Assembly (NCBI RefSeq): GCF_943193215.1
Contig: NZ_CALPDH010000020.1
Location: 56,362-120,361, forward strand
From: Acetatifactor aquisgranensis
GTDB lineage: Bacteria; Bacillota; Clostridia; Lachnospirales; Lachnospiraceae
DNA length: 64,000 bases
Direction: 5' to 3'
Part shown: positions 9,182 through 19,100 of the stretch, piece after piece
Position numbering within the stretch: the first letter of the stretch is position 1
How the letters are laid out: each line of letters begins with the position of its first letter
Made by a program: the position numbers and the translations under genes
Notes under the pieces: generated by a model
What the model was told of the DNA's origin: nothing
Databases searched by the model: none
The model's input: the letters and a program-made list of their open reading frames with translations, nothing else

Positions 9182-11596
9182 ATGGCGATACCTTACAACC
9201 ACCATGAGGTGGAGCAGAAATGGCAGGCGGTCTGGGACGGGGAAAAAGCTTTCCGGACCTCGGAGGATTACTCGAAACCCAAATACTACGCGCTGGTGGA
9301 ATTCCCCTACCCGTCGGGACAGGGACTTCACGTGGGCCATCCAAGGCCCTACACCGCTTTGGACATCGTCGCCCGCAAGCGCAGGATGCAGGGCTATAAC
9401 GTGCTGTATCCCATGGGCTGGGACGCTTTCGGCCTGCCCACGGAAAACTACGCGATCAAGAACCATATCCATCCCAGAATCGTCACGAAGAACAATGTGG
9501 AGCGTTTCAAAGGACAGCTCCACGCGCTGGGCTATTCTTTCGACTGGGAGAGGGAGGTGAACACCACCGACCCGAACTATTATAAGTGGACACAGTGGAT
9601 TTTCCTGAAGCTCTTCAAGGCGGGGCTGGCTTACAAGAGTGAGATGCCCATCAACTGGTGTACCTCCTGTAAAGTAGGCCTGGCCAACGAAGAAGTGGTG
9701 AACGGCGTCTGCGAGCGCTGCGGCTCCGAGGTGGTCCGCAAGGTCAAGAGCCAGTGGATGCTGAAGATTACGGAATATGCCGACAAGCTGATAGAGGGAC
9801 TGGACACGGTCGACTACATCGAACGCGTCAAAGTGTCCCAGAAGAACTGGATCGGCAAGTCCCAGGGCGCGGAGGTGGATTTCTCCCTCACCGGAAAAGA
9901 GGAGAAGCTGCGCATCTATACCACCAGGCCGGACACCCTGTTCGGCGCTACCTACATGGTAGTGTCTCCGGAACATCCTCTTATTGAGAAATATAAAGAG
10001 GAAATCAAGAATTACGACGCGCTGGTGGCCTACAGGGAGCAGGCCGCGAAGAAGTCCGACTTCGAGCGCACTGAGCTGGCCAAGGACAAGACCGGCGTCC
10101 GGATTGACGGCCTGACGGCTACCAATCCTGTGAACGGTAAGGAGATTCCTATCTGGATATCCGATTATGTATTGATGACCTATGGTACAGGAGCCATCAT
10201 GGCAGTGCCCGCCCATGACGAGAGAGACTGGGATTTCGCCAAGAAATTCGGGCTTCCTATTATAGAAGTAGTGGCGGGCAGCCCTGTCAGCGTGCAGGAG
10301 GCGGTCTACACGGACGTGGAGTCCGGGACGCTTGTGAACTCCGAGTTTTTGGATGGTCTGTCCGTGGCGGACGCCAAGAAGAAAATCACCGAATTCCTGG
10401 AGGAGAAGGGACTGGGCCACAGCAAGACCAATTTCAAGCTTCGCGACTGGGTGTTCTCCAGACAGCGCTACTGGGGCGAGCCGATTCCTATTGTGAAGTG
10501 TGAGAAATGCGGATTCGTTCCTCTGGACGAGAGCGAGCTGCCGCTGATGCTTCCCGAGGTGGAGTCCTACGAGTCTACAGATAACGGCGAGTCTCCGCTG
10601 GCGGCCATGGAGGATTGGGTGAATACCGCCTGCCCTTGCTGCGGCGGCCCGGCGAAGCGTGAGACGGATACCATGCCCCAGTGGGCAGGTTCCTCCTGGT
10701 ACTTCCTGCGCTACACGGATCCCAAGAACGAAAATGCGCTGGCCGGCAAGGAAGCGCTGGATTACTGGATGCCTGTGGACTGGTACAACGGCGGCATGGA
10801 GCATACCACGCTGCACCTTCTGTACTCCAGGTTCTGGCACAGGTTCCTCTACGATCAGGGACATGTTCCCTGTCCGGAGCCTTACCAGAAGAGGACCAGC
10901 CACGGCATGATCCTGGGCTCCAACGGCGAGAAGATGTCCAAATCCAGAGGAAATGTGGTGAATCCGGACGACATCGTCAGGGACTATGGCGCGGATACCC
11001 TGCGCACCTACGAGATGTTCATCGGCGCCTTCGACTTAAGCGCCGCCTGGAGCGAGGACGGGGTCAAGGGCTGCCGGAGATTCCTGGAGAGGGTCTGGAA
11101 ACTGCAGGATATGCTGACGGAAGAGGACGGGTACAGCGCGGATCTGGAGACCAAGATGCACCAGACCATCAAGAAAGTGTCCGGCGACTTCGAGAGCCTG
11201 AAGTACAATACGGCTATCGCGGCCATGATGGCTCTGATCAATGAATTCTATAAGAAGAATGCCGTCACAAAGGGCGAGTACAAGACTCTGCTTACGCTGC
11301 TGAACCCTGTGGCGCCTCATATCACGGAGGAACTGTGGCAGATGGCAGGCTATGAAGGCAGAGTATATCAGACCACATGGCCGTCTTACGAGGAGGCCAA
11401 GACGAAAGAGAGCACCGTGGAAGTAGGCGTGCAGGTGAACGGCAAGATACGCGCCACCATTTCCGTGTCCAAGGACGAAGCCAGGGAGGCGGTCATCGCG
11501 GCGGCCAGGGAGGCGCTGGGAGACAAGCTGACCGGGAATATCGTGAAAGAAATCTATGTGCCGGGCAGGATTGTCAATATCGTTGTGAAACCATAA
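9182..11596 (+). CDS. leuS: Leucyl-tRNA synthetase
   Basis: 804 residues, the usual length for bacterial LeuRS; charges tRNA-Leu in the cytoplasm. The HIGH motif appears as HVGH (GLHVGHPRPYTALD), an editing (CP1) domain with TTRPDTLFGATYMV and GTGAIMAVPAHDERDWDFA lies mid-protein, and the catalytic KMSKS loop is intact (EKMSKSRGNVV). Cys pairs CTSC/CERC and CEKC/CPCC form zinc-binding knobs. A ribosome site GAGGAGG lies before the ATG. Expression is governed by the T-box leader immediately upstream. Confidence 0.98.
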   Translation: MAIPYNHHEVEQKWQAVWDGEKAFRTSEDYSKPKYYALVEFPYPSGQGLHVGHPRPYTALDIVARKRRMQGYNVLYPMGWDAFGLPTENYAIKNHIHPRIVTKNNVERFKGQLHALGYSFDWEREVNTTDPNYYKWTQWIFLKLFKAGLAYKSEMPINWCTSCKVGLANEEVVNGVCERCGSEVVRKVKSQWMLKITEYADKLIEGLDTVDYIERVKVSQKNWIGKSQGAEVDFSLTGKEEKLRIYTTRPDTLFGATYMVVSPEHPLIEKYKEEIKNYDALVAYREQAAKKSDFERTELAKDKTGVRIDGLTATNPVNGKEIPIWISDYVLMTYGTGAIMAVPAHDERDWDFAKKFGLPIIEVVAGSPVSVQEAVYTDVESGTLVNSEFLDGLSVADAKKKITEFLEEKGLGHSKTNFKLRDWVFSRQRYWGEPIPIVKCEKCGFVPLDESELPLMLPEVESYESTDNGESPLAAMEDWVNTACPCCGGPAKRETDTMPQWAGSSWYFLRYTDPKNENALAGKEALDYWMPVDWYNGGMEHTTLHLLYSRFWHRFLYDQGHVPCPEPYQKRTSHGMILGSNGEKMSKSRGNVVNPDDIVRDYGADTLRTYEMFIGAFDLSAAWSEDGVKGCRRFLERVWKLQDMLTEEDGYSADLETKMHQTIKKVSGDFESLKYNTAIAAMMALINEFYKKNAVTKGEYKTLLTLLNPVAPHITEELWQMAGYEGRVYQTTWPSYEEAKTKESTVEVGVQVNGKIRATISVSKDEAREAVIAAAREALGDKLTGNIVKEIYVPGRIVNIVVKP

Positions 11597-11618
11597 AAAA
11601 TGTAACAGCCAAAAAGCA

Positions 11619-11647
11619 GGGGGCCGCCAGGAATGGCGGCCCCTTTT
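11619..11647 (+). terminator. Intrinsic terminator after leuS
   Basis: A perfect 9-bp GC stem (GGGGCCGCC / GGCGGCCCC) with a short loop is followed by TTTT, 24 bp past the leuS stop codon. It probably also serves the convergent gene at 11674. Confidence 0.9.
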
Positions 11648-11673
11648 CCGATGTGTCCGGGAGGTGCATATCT

Positions 11674-11997
11674 CTATGGTTTCGGCGGTGCATCCTTCCC
11701 CCGGCTCTTTTCCAGTATCTTGTCGATCTGCGTCAGCTCCTCCTTAGTGCTGTGCTTGCGTATGGCCGCTATGGCGGCGTTCATCTCCTGGGGGGTGAAG
11801 GTCAGGTTCTCCGCCTTGGCCTTTTTCATCATAGGCATCAGATAGGCCATCATTTCCTTCTGGCTCTTCCCATGCCCGGATGAATTTTTCAGGGCATTTC
11901 CCTGGTCGAAGAGCTGCTCCAGGAATTTCAATTTCTTCTCCGGGATATCCTTTACGAGAGGGTCTGTCATCCAGACAGGTCTTTCCTGATTTTCCAT
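11674..11997 (-). CDS. Hypothetical protein, 107 residues
   Basis: I do not recognise a family. The protein is soluble, charged and mostly helical (KKLKFLEQLFDQGNALKN, EEMMAYLMPMMKKAKAE-like helices), with no signal peptide or cysteine motif. The ATG at 11997 has AAGGAG at a good distance. It lies 26 bp downstream of the 163-residue unknown gene on the same strand, so the two are probably an operon. Low-complexity Met/Lys helices in both suggest they may interact, which is inference only. Confidence 0.75.
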   Translation of the reverse strand: MENQERPVWMTDPLVKDIPEKKLKFLEQLFDQGNALKNSSGHGKSQKEMMAYLMPMMKKAKAENLTFTPQEMNAAIAAIRKHSTKEELTQIDKILEKSRGKDAPPKP

Positions 11998-12023
11998 AAA
12001 AGCTCCTTTCAGTCTGTGGTTGT

Positions 12024-12512
12024 CTATTCGCTACTGTCCCCGCCGAACATCTGGAAGATGGAGGACAGCCCCGAATCGGACATGCCGGAGAACATATCCA
12101 TGGGATTGTCTCCGCCCATTCCCTCGGGGAAAAGCTCCTGGAGCATCTGTATCATCTCCATCATTTCCTGCATCTTTTTCAGGTTCATTATCATATTTTT
12201 GATATTCTCAATCCTGGCGCGCTCCTTGGGGCCGCTGAAAGGCATCATCTCGTCCAACAGCTCGAAGGTGTCGGCATTGTCTCCCTGGAAAAAGTCGGCG
12301 GACAGCTGTTTTCCGCTTCCCATCAGCCGCATCCCCGGATGGCGGCGCAGGAAAGAGAGGGTATACTGCAGCTCCAGCAGCTTTATGTAGACCGCAAAGC
12401 CGCTCTGCTGTTCCGGGGCGAGACGGGGCAGAAGTATTTTCAGCATCTGGATTCTGTTTGTGGTAAAAAGGGAATCGAATGCGGTGATTGTCTTTGAGTT
12501 TTGTTCTTCCAT
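12024..12512 (-). CDS. Hypothetical protein, 162 residues
   Basis: The ATG at 12512 (MEEQNSKTITAFDSLFTTN) has AAGGAG seven bases upstream; a longer frame start at 12539 lacks a site. Mostly helical: residues ~15-60 (IQMLKILLPRLAPEQQ) and a Met-rich helix NMKKMQEMMEMIQMLQE-like near 125-145. The C-terminus is Gly/Ser/Met rich (DNPMDMFSGMSDSG). No membrane segment and no known motif. Operon partner of the next small gene at 11674. Function unknown. Confidence 0.75.
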   Translation of the reverse strand: MEEQNSKTITAFDSLFTTNRIQMLKILLPRLAPEQQSGFAVYIKLLELQYTLSFLRRHPGMRLMGSGKQLSADFFQGDNADTFELLDEMMPFSGPKERARIENIKNMIMNLKKMQEMMEMIQMLQELFPEGMGGDNPMDMFSGMSDSGLSSIFQMFGGDSSE

Positions 12513-12716
12513 GGCACACTCCTTTCCGGACAAGTACAATACATTTTATGTAAACAGGCCGGAGGTTATGTGTGCAATGGGAAGCGTTCACGGCGGGGAT
12601 CATCCCGATGGGAATCGCTCTCATTGGGAACAGGCCCCGGCGGAAGTAGCCTCCCACCGGAGCCTGCATGGGGACAGGGATTTTCCGCCAGGCGGAATGC
12701 CCATCCAGGTCAGCGC

Positions 12717-13025
12717 TTAGTTGCAGCCGCAGCCACAGCTATTGCCGCATCCGCATCCGTTGCCGCCAAACATCCCGTTGCCGCTGCCGCACAGGCAGGA
12801 GAGCAGAAGAATCCAGATAAGCCACTCGCATCCGTTGCCATTGCCGCCGAACAGGCTGTTGCCGCAGCCGTTGCCGCAGCCGCATCCGTTGTTGCCGCTG
12901 CCATTGCAGCAGAACAGAAGCAGGATGATCCAGATCCAGCTGCCGCAGCCACCACCGTTATTCTGGGTGTTCGCACATCCGCAGGAATCATTGCAGCCAC
13001 AGTTTGTAGCAGTTAAATCGCTCAT
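12717..13025 (-). CDS. Small Gly/Cys/Asn-rich protein with two hydrophobic blocks
   Basis: 102 residues from the ATG at 13025, which has GGAGGT seven bases upstream. Composition is extreme: GCGCGN-type repeats at both ends and in the middle, separating two similar hydrophobic blocks, WIWIILLLF (about residues 29-37) and WLIWILLLS (about 68-76). The internal symmetry suggests tandem duplication of one unit. Similar low-complexity Cys/Gly proteins in Clostridia are poorly understood; spore-coat or metal-related roles would be guesses. Real coding is supported by the ribosome site and by periodic codon structure. Confidence 0.7.
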   Translation of the reverse strand: MSDLTATNCGCNDSCGCANTQNNGGGCGSWIWIILLLFCCNGSGNNGCGCGNGCGNSLFGGNGNGCEWLIWILLLSCLCGSGNGMFGGNGCGCGNSCGCGCN

Positions 13026-13145
13026 GTTTTTTACCTCCAAGGTTTATTTATGGTTTATTGTATGCGGGGTGGCATGTCAATGTTTCCTTGATGAAATATG
13101 ATTTTCGGGAGTACATGGAAAGATTATGAGATTGGGCTAAGGGGC

Positions 13146-13173
13146 TTGAAATTCTCCCGGGATATAGTAAAAT
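13146..13173 (+). promoter_or_regulatory. Probable promoter of sortase gene
   Basis: TTGAAA at 13146-13151 and TAAAAT at 13168-13173 are separated by 16 bp, 37 bp before the sortase start. The same segment (CTTGAAATT, eight variable bases, GATATAGTAAAATAG) recurs at 15806-15835 in front of the large surface protein. Confidence 0.65.
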
Positions 13174-13209
13174 AGTAAGAAATGACTAAGAATATGCTAA
13201 GGAAAGACT

Positions 13210-14532
13210 ATGGCACAGAAGATTTTTGTGGTTGAGGACAGGCAATTCCGCACGGAAAGCGATTATGCCTGCGCCAAACGTGATAAACAACTTATCGATA
13301 AACTGAGGCAGGAGACCGACTTTGAGGACAAGGAGGCCCTGGAGGCGCTTCTTAAGAATCTGCGGGGCGGCAAATATAAATTCATGACTCTTCTGGGACA
13401 GGATTTCCGGGATGAAGTGGAGATGGCATGGAAGAAGAGCATTCCAGGGAAGAAGAGCATTCCAGGGAAGAAGAGCGCTCCAGGGAAGCAAGCGGCGCCG
13501 TCCGCTGACAGCCGGAAAACCAGGCGCGGAAAGGCCGGGAGGCAGGCGAAGCCCGGCGGGGAGAAGAGAACGCCTGCGGAGCGGACGCGCCGGAATGAGG
13601 AAGCATCTGGCCGGGAAAAGGGTCCCGGGAGTGCATCCGGCAGGAGAAATGACCAGGCGGAGAAAGCTCCGGATGCTTCGGACAGAGACGATGCGGAGCT
13701 GGAGGAAATCGTGGAGCAGGAGCTGCGCAAGCGTGAGAAGCGCAGAAAGCTTATCCTGCTGGCATGCAGCGCGGTGGCCATCTGCTGTCTGGGATATTTT
13801 GTGGTATATTCCTATTATGATTATCGGACCCAGAGTACGTATGAGGAGCTGAGCGAACTGAAGGAAAAGCCTGTGATCGCTCCGGCAGTCACTCCTGCGC
13901 CCGGCCCGCTGTACACGCTGGACGGGGAGCCTGCGGCGAAAGAGGTGCTGGAGGAATACCAGAATCTCCTGCTGAAGAACAGGAAACTGATTGGCTGGGT
14001 GAAGATTGACGATACCTATATAGATTATCCTGTGATGCAGACTACGGACAATGAGTACTATCTGGACCATAACATGAATCAGGAATACGACAAGAACGGC
14101 ACGATTTTCATGGATAAGGACTGCGATGTGCTTAAGCCCAGCACGAATTTCATCCTGTATGGGCACCACATGAAGAACGGCAGGATGTTCGGGCAGCTGG
14201 ATCAGTACAAGAATGAGTCTTTTTATAAGGAACATCCCCTGATAAGCTTTGACACGATTTATGAGAAAGGGACATATCAGATTATGTACGTGTTCCGCGC
14301 GAAAGTATACAAAGAAACGGAAATAGTGTTCAAATATTATCAGTTTATCGAAGCCAACGGAGAGCAGGAGTTCGATTCCGCCATGGAGGAGATGGCGGCG
14401 CTGTCCCTCTATGATACGGGCGTGACCGCGCAGTATGGGGATCAGCTCCTGACGCTGTCTACCTGCGATTACCAGGAGACAGACGGGCGCTTCGTGGTGG
14501 TGGCGAAGAAAATATCGGATGGGGAGCAGTGA
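13210..14532 (+). CDS. Class B sortase with long cytoplasmic extension
   Basis: 440 residues. The C-terminal half is a sortase: catalytic His in ILYGHHMKNGRMFGQL (~residue 317), catalytic Cys in LTLSTCDYQ (~419) and a downstream Arg in GRFVVVAKK. A single membrane helix (~180-200, LILLACSAVAICCLGYFVVY) orients the enzyme outward. Unusually, about 175 residues precede the helix, including three 18-bp tandem repeats (KKSIPG units) and a basic/acidic low-complexity stretch; most class B sortases have a short N-tail. It would join proteins with sorting signals to peptidoglycan, and the TPTTG-bearing protein at 16122 is the obvious local substrate. Confidence 0.93.
   Translation: MAQKIFVVEDRQFRTESDYACAKRDKQLIDKLRQETDFEDKEALEALLKNLRGGKYKFMTLLGQDFRDEVEMAWKKSIPGKKSIPGKKSAPGKQAAPSADSRKTRRGKAGRQAKPGGEKRTPAERTRRNEEASGREKGPGSASGRRNDQAEKAPDASDRDDAELEEIVEQELRKREKRRKLILLACSAVAICCLGYFVVYSYYDYRTQSTYEELSELKEKPVIAPAVTPAPGPLYTLDGEPAAKEVLEEYQNLLLKNRKLIGWVKIDDTYIDYPVMQTTDNEYYLDHNMNQEYDKNGTIFMDKDCDVLKPSTNFILYGHHMKNGRMFGQLDQYKNESFYKEHPLISFDTIYEKGTYQIMYVFRAKVYKETEIVFKYYQFIEANGEQEFDSAMEEMAALSLYDTGVTAQYGDQLLTLSTCDYQETDGRFVVVAKKISDGEQ
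13431..13484 (+). repeat. Three 18-bp tandem repeats inside sortase gene
   Basis: The unit GAAGAAGAGCATTCCAGG occurs three times head to tail, the last with two changes. It encodes repeated KKSIPG units in the cytoplasmic tail and is a likely site of copy-number change. Confidence 0.85.
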
Positions 14533-14553
14533 CGGATGGCGGCTCCCTTTTTT
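14522..14553 (+). terminator. Probable terminator after sortase gene
   Basis: GGGAGC at the stop codon pairs with GCTCCC 14 bases later, followed by six T residues. The stem is short, so confidence is moderate. Confidence 0.55.
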
Positions 14554-14784
14554 GCCGATTGCCATATGTGGTTATATTTTTATGTGTTTTTTTCGGAAAT
14601 CGGTTGAAAAATGGATTTAATTGTAATAGAATAGATTCAAAGCAGATTTTCTTTCCAGATAGATTCTAAATTCAAGCATCATTCTGTTAAAGTCGGGAGA
14701 TTCTTGCTTTTCATTCAATCATAAAAATGCGGGAGCTTCCGGTAAAGGGCCTCCTGCCGTAAAAACCAAACAGGAGGTGGACAG

Positions 14785-15684
14785 ATGGCAGAGAAGGACA
14801 TCGCGGAGAAGGTCCTGATGTCGCATGCGGACGTGCTCGCGGACTGCGTGAACGCGCTGATATATGGCGGGGAGCGCAGGCTGAGCGCGGGAGACCTGCG
14901 GCTCGCGCCGACGGAAAGCTTTTACCAGGGGAAGGGAAGGACGCGCAACCAGTTCTGCGACAGGAGCTTCTTCCGGACGCAGGAAGGAGTGATAAAGGCG
15001 CAGTATATAATGGAGAATGAAACATATCTCAGGAGACGGCTGGCCCTGCGGAAAGCCTCTTACCAAGGAGGGGCCTACCGTGAGCAGCTGGATTCGAAAG
15101 AGCCTGTGTATCCTGTGGTTAGTATAGTGCTGGACTGGATGGGGAAGAGAAGCCGGATTCCGTTGAGCCTTCACCAGCTGATTGAAAGGGACGGAGTGTT
15201 CCCGGAGGAAGCATCGCTGGTAGATGATGCCAAGCTGACGATATACCACATGCGAAGGCTGTCTAAAAAAGTCAGGGCCGGATTTACCAGCGACATGGGG
15301 TTTGTGGTAGACTACCTGAATGAAGGGAGTCTGGAAAGCCGCAGGGAGCAGAGGATTGTCCATATAGAGGAGCTGTGCGAAATGATGAGGGCAGTCACGG
15401 GGGATTCCCGGTTCACGGAGCAGGTGGACGAACTGCTGGAAAGAAGAGGGAAAGGGGAGGAATTGCGTATGTGCGAGTATCTGGACATGCTGGAGGCGAG
15501 AGGACAGGAACGCGGGGAGAAGATTGGACAGGAACGCGGGGAGAAGATTGGGCAGAAATGTGGAGAGGATCGTCTGGCCAGGCTGATAAGCAACCTGCTG
15601 AGGGAAGAGAAGTACCATGAAATAGAAGAGGCATCGAAGAACCGCGGCAGGCGCCAGGAGCTGTACCGATTATATGGAATTTGA
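14785..15684 (+). CDS. Rpn/PDDEXK-type nuclease family protein
   Basis: 299 residues, preceded by CAGGAGGTGG. It matches the Rpn family (recombination-promoting nuclease, formerly putative transposase) abundant in Lachnospiraceae: an N-terminal DVLADCVNALIYGGERRL segment, a central ...YPVVSIVLDW strand, and a C-terminal charged helical tail. The tail carries two and a half copies of a 24-bp repeat (RGEKIGQE units, 15502-15570). Canonical PD and ExK residues are hard to place, so catalytic competence is uncertain. It sits between the sortase and its likely substrate without obvious functional tie. Confidence 0.78.
   Translation: MAEKDIAEKVLMSHADVLADCVNALIYGGERRLSAGDLRLAPTESFYQGKGRTRNQFCDRSFFRTQEGVIKAQYIMENETYLRRRLALRKASYQGGAYREQLDSKEPVYPVVSIVLDWMGKRSRIPLSLHQLIERDGVFPEEASLVDDAKLTIYHMRRLSKKVRAGFTSDMGFVVDYLNEGSLESRREQRIVHIEELCEMMRAVTGDSRFTEQVDELLERRGKGEELRMCEYLDMLEARGQERGEKIGQERGEKIGQKCGEDRLARLISNLLREEKYHEIEEASKNRGRRQELYRLYGI
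15502..15570 (+). repeat. 24-bp tandem repeat in Rpn-family gene
   Basis: GGACAGGAACGCGGGGAGAA plus GATT is repeated exactly twice (15502-15549), followed by a degenerate third copy. It codes for GQERGEKI units in a charged helix. Confidence 0.85.
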
Positions 15685-15698
15685 TAAGCAGTACACGG

Positions 15699-15725
15699 AA
15701 AAGGCGGGTCGTCCCGTCCTTTTTC
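15699..15725 (+). terminator. Probable terminator after Rpn-family gene
   Basis: AAAGGCGGG and CCCGTCCTTTTT form a short GC stem with a T run, 15 bp after the stop codon. Confidence 0.55.
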
Positions 15726-15806
15726 ATCAGAAGACAAGGCCATCTTCTGCGCGATAGGAAATTATATCCTTTTTTCAGGAAAGATTACCATATCTGGCAA
15801 AAGGAC

Positions 15807-15834
15807 TTGAAATTATTTCAAGATATAGTAAAAT
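15807..15834 (+). promoter_or_regulatory. Probable promoter of large surface-protein gene
   Basis: TTGAAA (15807-15812) and TAAAAT (15829-15834) with 16-bp spacing, almost copying the sortase promoter. Here the -35 region also forms a palindrome, TTGAAATTATTTCAA. About 290 bp of AT-rich leader separates it from the gene start at 16122; I see no clear riboswitch in that leader. Confidence 0.6.
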
Positions 15835-16121
15835 AGAAAATAGCAGAGAAAGCTATCCTGAATAATATAAGATTAGTGAATGCAATTGACGGAAAAAATA
15901 AAATTTTGTCAATAAAGGACAGAAAGCTAATCGTATGAGTAAAAAAAGACGATATATACATAGATTACCACTATAATCTGGTAGAGAGTGATATCTTCTA
16001 TATAAAAAGCGGGATTCGGGAGAAAATCGTATCTTAGTGCAATCGATTGATAGATGCAGACAGTAAGCAGAGGCGGACTGCCTGCAGGAATGGCGTAAAA
16101 AATTGCGGAGGAGTAAGGAAG

Positions 16122-19100
16122 ATGAGCAAGGCTGTGAAGAAGAAAAGCAGAAGAATGTGGCGGACAGTACGCAAGACATTGGGGACTTTGTTTCTGGTGT
16201 CTGCTCTTGTGATTGCGGCGATTCCGGTGGATGGACTGCAGGCGGCTAACGGAACAAGTTCTGGTAATCCAGTAGATGGGAGAGATGATAAATATTCGTG
16301 GCTTCCGGAGTGCAGTGTTCCGAGTATTGGTGTTTTTGCTACGGCTCCTGAAATATATGTTGATGAGAATCGGCGGTTTGAGTTTGTTTATGCCGAGTTT
16401 GGAAGCACTTGGAACGCTATCATAACAGAATATAACGGAGGCTATGTGGAAAATGGGGTTCTGACCATTCCGGACACGATATCGGCGTATAAGCGATATA
16501 ACCCCAATGACGGTAGCGGTGGGGATGTTGCTGTCGGAAGAAACGGAAATTTCCTTTTTTATAGGGATAGCGAGACGCGCACGTACCCAAACGTATTAGC
16601 TGCTGCTGCTGCTAATCCGAGCAGTTTGGTGCAAAGCCCCAACAAATTTGTACGAGTGGTAAGCAGCACAGAGAACGGAGCCACGAATCCAGACACTGGA
16701 GCATGGGTGCCAAATGGAACTTACACCATTGTATTGGAAGAGGAGACAGGAATTTATCGTCCCTGTGATTCAAGGGAGGCAGACAAGTGGTGGGAGCTTG
16801 ACAGCACAAGGCTTTATTATGATATAGGTCATGTGACAGGAAATGGTGTCCCGGACAATACTGCCGCGGACAGTAATCTGTTTAGGACAGTACAGGAAGG
16901 GGGAGAGCAGTTCGGACATGTCAGAGATGTAACGGTAGATTATATTACAAAGGAGTATCATGACGGTACGAAGTGGACTCTCATAGATGAATCGCATGCA
17001 GGGAAAGGGGTTTTCGCGGGGGAAAGAAATTTCTCGAGGGTAGTGTTGGGGAAGAACCTGAGAGGTGTTGGCAATTATGCGTTTTATGGAACCGGTATTG
17101 AAGGAATGACATTTACAAATTCCCTGAAAACCATTGGTGAGGGAGCTTTTCAGGGCTGCAGCCGACTGGCAGCTGTAGATTTGGTTACGGAAGGAGATAA
17201 GGAAACCAGTCTGACCAATATATGTGCGTACGCTTTTCAGGATTGTACTGCTCTGACAAAGTTTAACGTGCCCTGGTCCGTGGATACCATAGGAGACAGC
17301 GCGTTTCAGGGCTGCAATATGCTGGAGACAGTTGAACTGTGTAATACAGGCAGCTTACTGCAGCACGTGGGCTTTGATGTATTTGCCGGCTGTGCCAGAT
17401 TAAAATCCCTGACTTTTCCAGACACATGCAAGGAGCCTTTGTATTTATCGACATTTAGAGATTGTGCTTCTCTGCAGTATATCTGCGCCAGAAGTCCTGA
17501 GATGACATTTATGGATGATGATTTGACCTCTTATAAGCAGTTCAAGGCATCTGTGGGCAGCGAGTTCTATTTTGAAGGCCAGACGGGATCCAAGCTTCAG
17601 GAAATGTGCAGGGATTCCAAAACATTATGCCATTCAGGAGGCTGTAAAGATACGTATTTTGCGTTTAGCTATATAGACGGCAGCTACGCAAAACAGGGCC
17701 TTTATGAACTTACCATGAAAGATCCGTTGTCTGCGGACGGACGGAACATCTTTGTGGTAACGGAGCAGAACGAATTGAACGAATACATTCCTCTGGGGGA
17801 TGTGAAAAGCCTTACCATTCCGGCAAAGATAGGCCCTTACAGCATCAGTACGATTAGAGGGCGTGTCGGTGCTGCTGAGGGAGCTTTTGCGAATCTCTGT
17901 AATCTGGAAGCAGTCGTGATTCCGAACACGGTGAAAGCAGTGGGGGATTATGCATTTGCGGGCTGTCATAATCTCACCAGCGTCATCTTTGATGGTTTTG
18001 ATTTGGATGGTTCGGATAATATTACGATTGGGCCGAATGCGTTCCAGACACAGGAGTGGACGAAGTATGGTTCGCATCCTGCTGGATGTGGTGGAGTGGA
18101 AGTGGATTCTGATGGTACTCCTCTAAAGAAGTTGGCCTTTATAGGCCCTATATCCGAGGGGTTCGGTCCTTTCAACTATGCTATGAGTCAGGGAGGCGCA
18201 TATAACAACGGCTCTCAGGCTCCGAGTTACATTACTTATTATACTGGCTGGCCTTACAATCTGAAGGTGGAGTATGATGCAAAAAATGACATAAGCAAGC
18301 TGGTTGAGTTTCCGGCGCTGAGTGAGTTGGAAGATTATGTGACAGATTCTACTCATCCGCTAAATTACTACTACACTGTGATGGACGCCAACAAGGCATA
18401 TGCGGAGGCAATGGAAACAGCAGCCAATAGTTATGCTTCTAGCGGGATAGAGGGTCTGACTCCGAATGAGCGGACAGCGATAGACGCGGCGCTGAATGTT
18501 GTAGTGCCTGATGGGATTGATTCTATCAAGGACGGATTGTTTTACGAGAAAGGTAATGATAACAAGAAAGAGATGACGGTCACTGCCTACAGCAGCCTGA
18601 AAGAGATTAAAGGCGGAGAGTACAAGGCAGACGGCACGCTGGATCCAGAAACAGCGACTTTCGCGGGTTGCGAGTATCTCACAGGTATCAATTTGTGGCC
18701 TGGAAGCGCCAGGACAGGTACTGTCATAGATGATTACGCTTTTCAGGAGTGTACAGGGCTGGAACAGGTTTCCATGGATGACAACAGTGAGTTAGGGGTC
18801 TGTCCTTTTTATAAATGTAATAAACTAAAGGATGTGAATTTCGGCAATGAACCTGCCCGCTATATCTGCAAGGACTCCATCATCTATGCTGCTGATAGCA
18901 ATGGAGAGTTTTCGGTAATCCTGGAGTGCCTGGGAGGGAAAACGGGATATATTGAGCCTGTAGACCTTGCTGGAGTGACTGGTCTGCGGGAAGGTGCATT
19001 CAAAGGGAGCAATGTGGAACAGATAGACTTGACCAAGACGAGTTTGACCACAATTCCTCCCGAAGCCTTTGCAGATACATTGAAGCTCAGGAGGCTGCTG

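Noticed and set aside
9122..10903. 593-codon open frame antisense to leuS
   Set aside because: The sense strand encodes LeuRS with all motifs; the antisense product has no recognisable domain.
12501..13016. Ala/Val-rich 171-codon plus-strand frame over the Cys/Gly gene
   Set aside because: Simply the complement of GCNGC-rich repeats; the minus strand has the ribosome site and plausible protein.
13431..13490. Short regularly repeated unit considered as a CRISPR array
   Set aside because: Units are 18 bp, contiguous without spacers and in frame in a gene.
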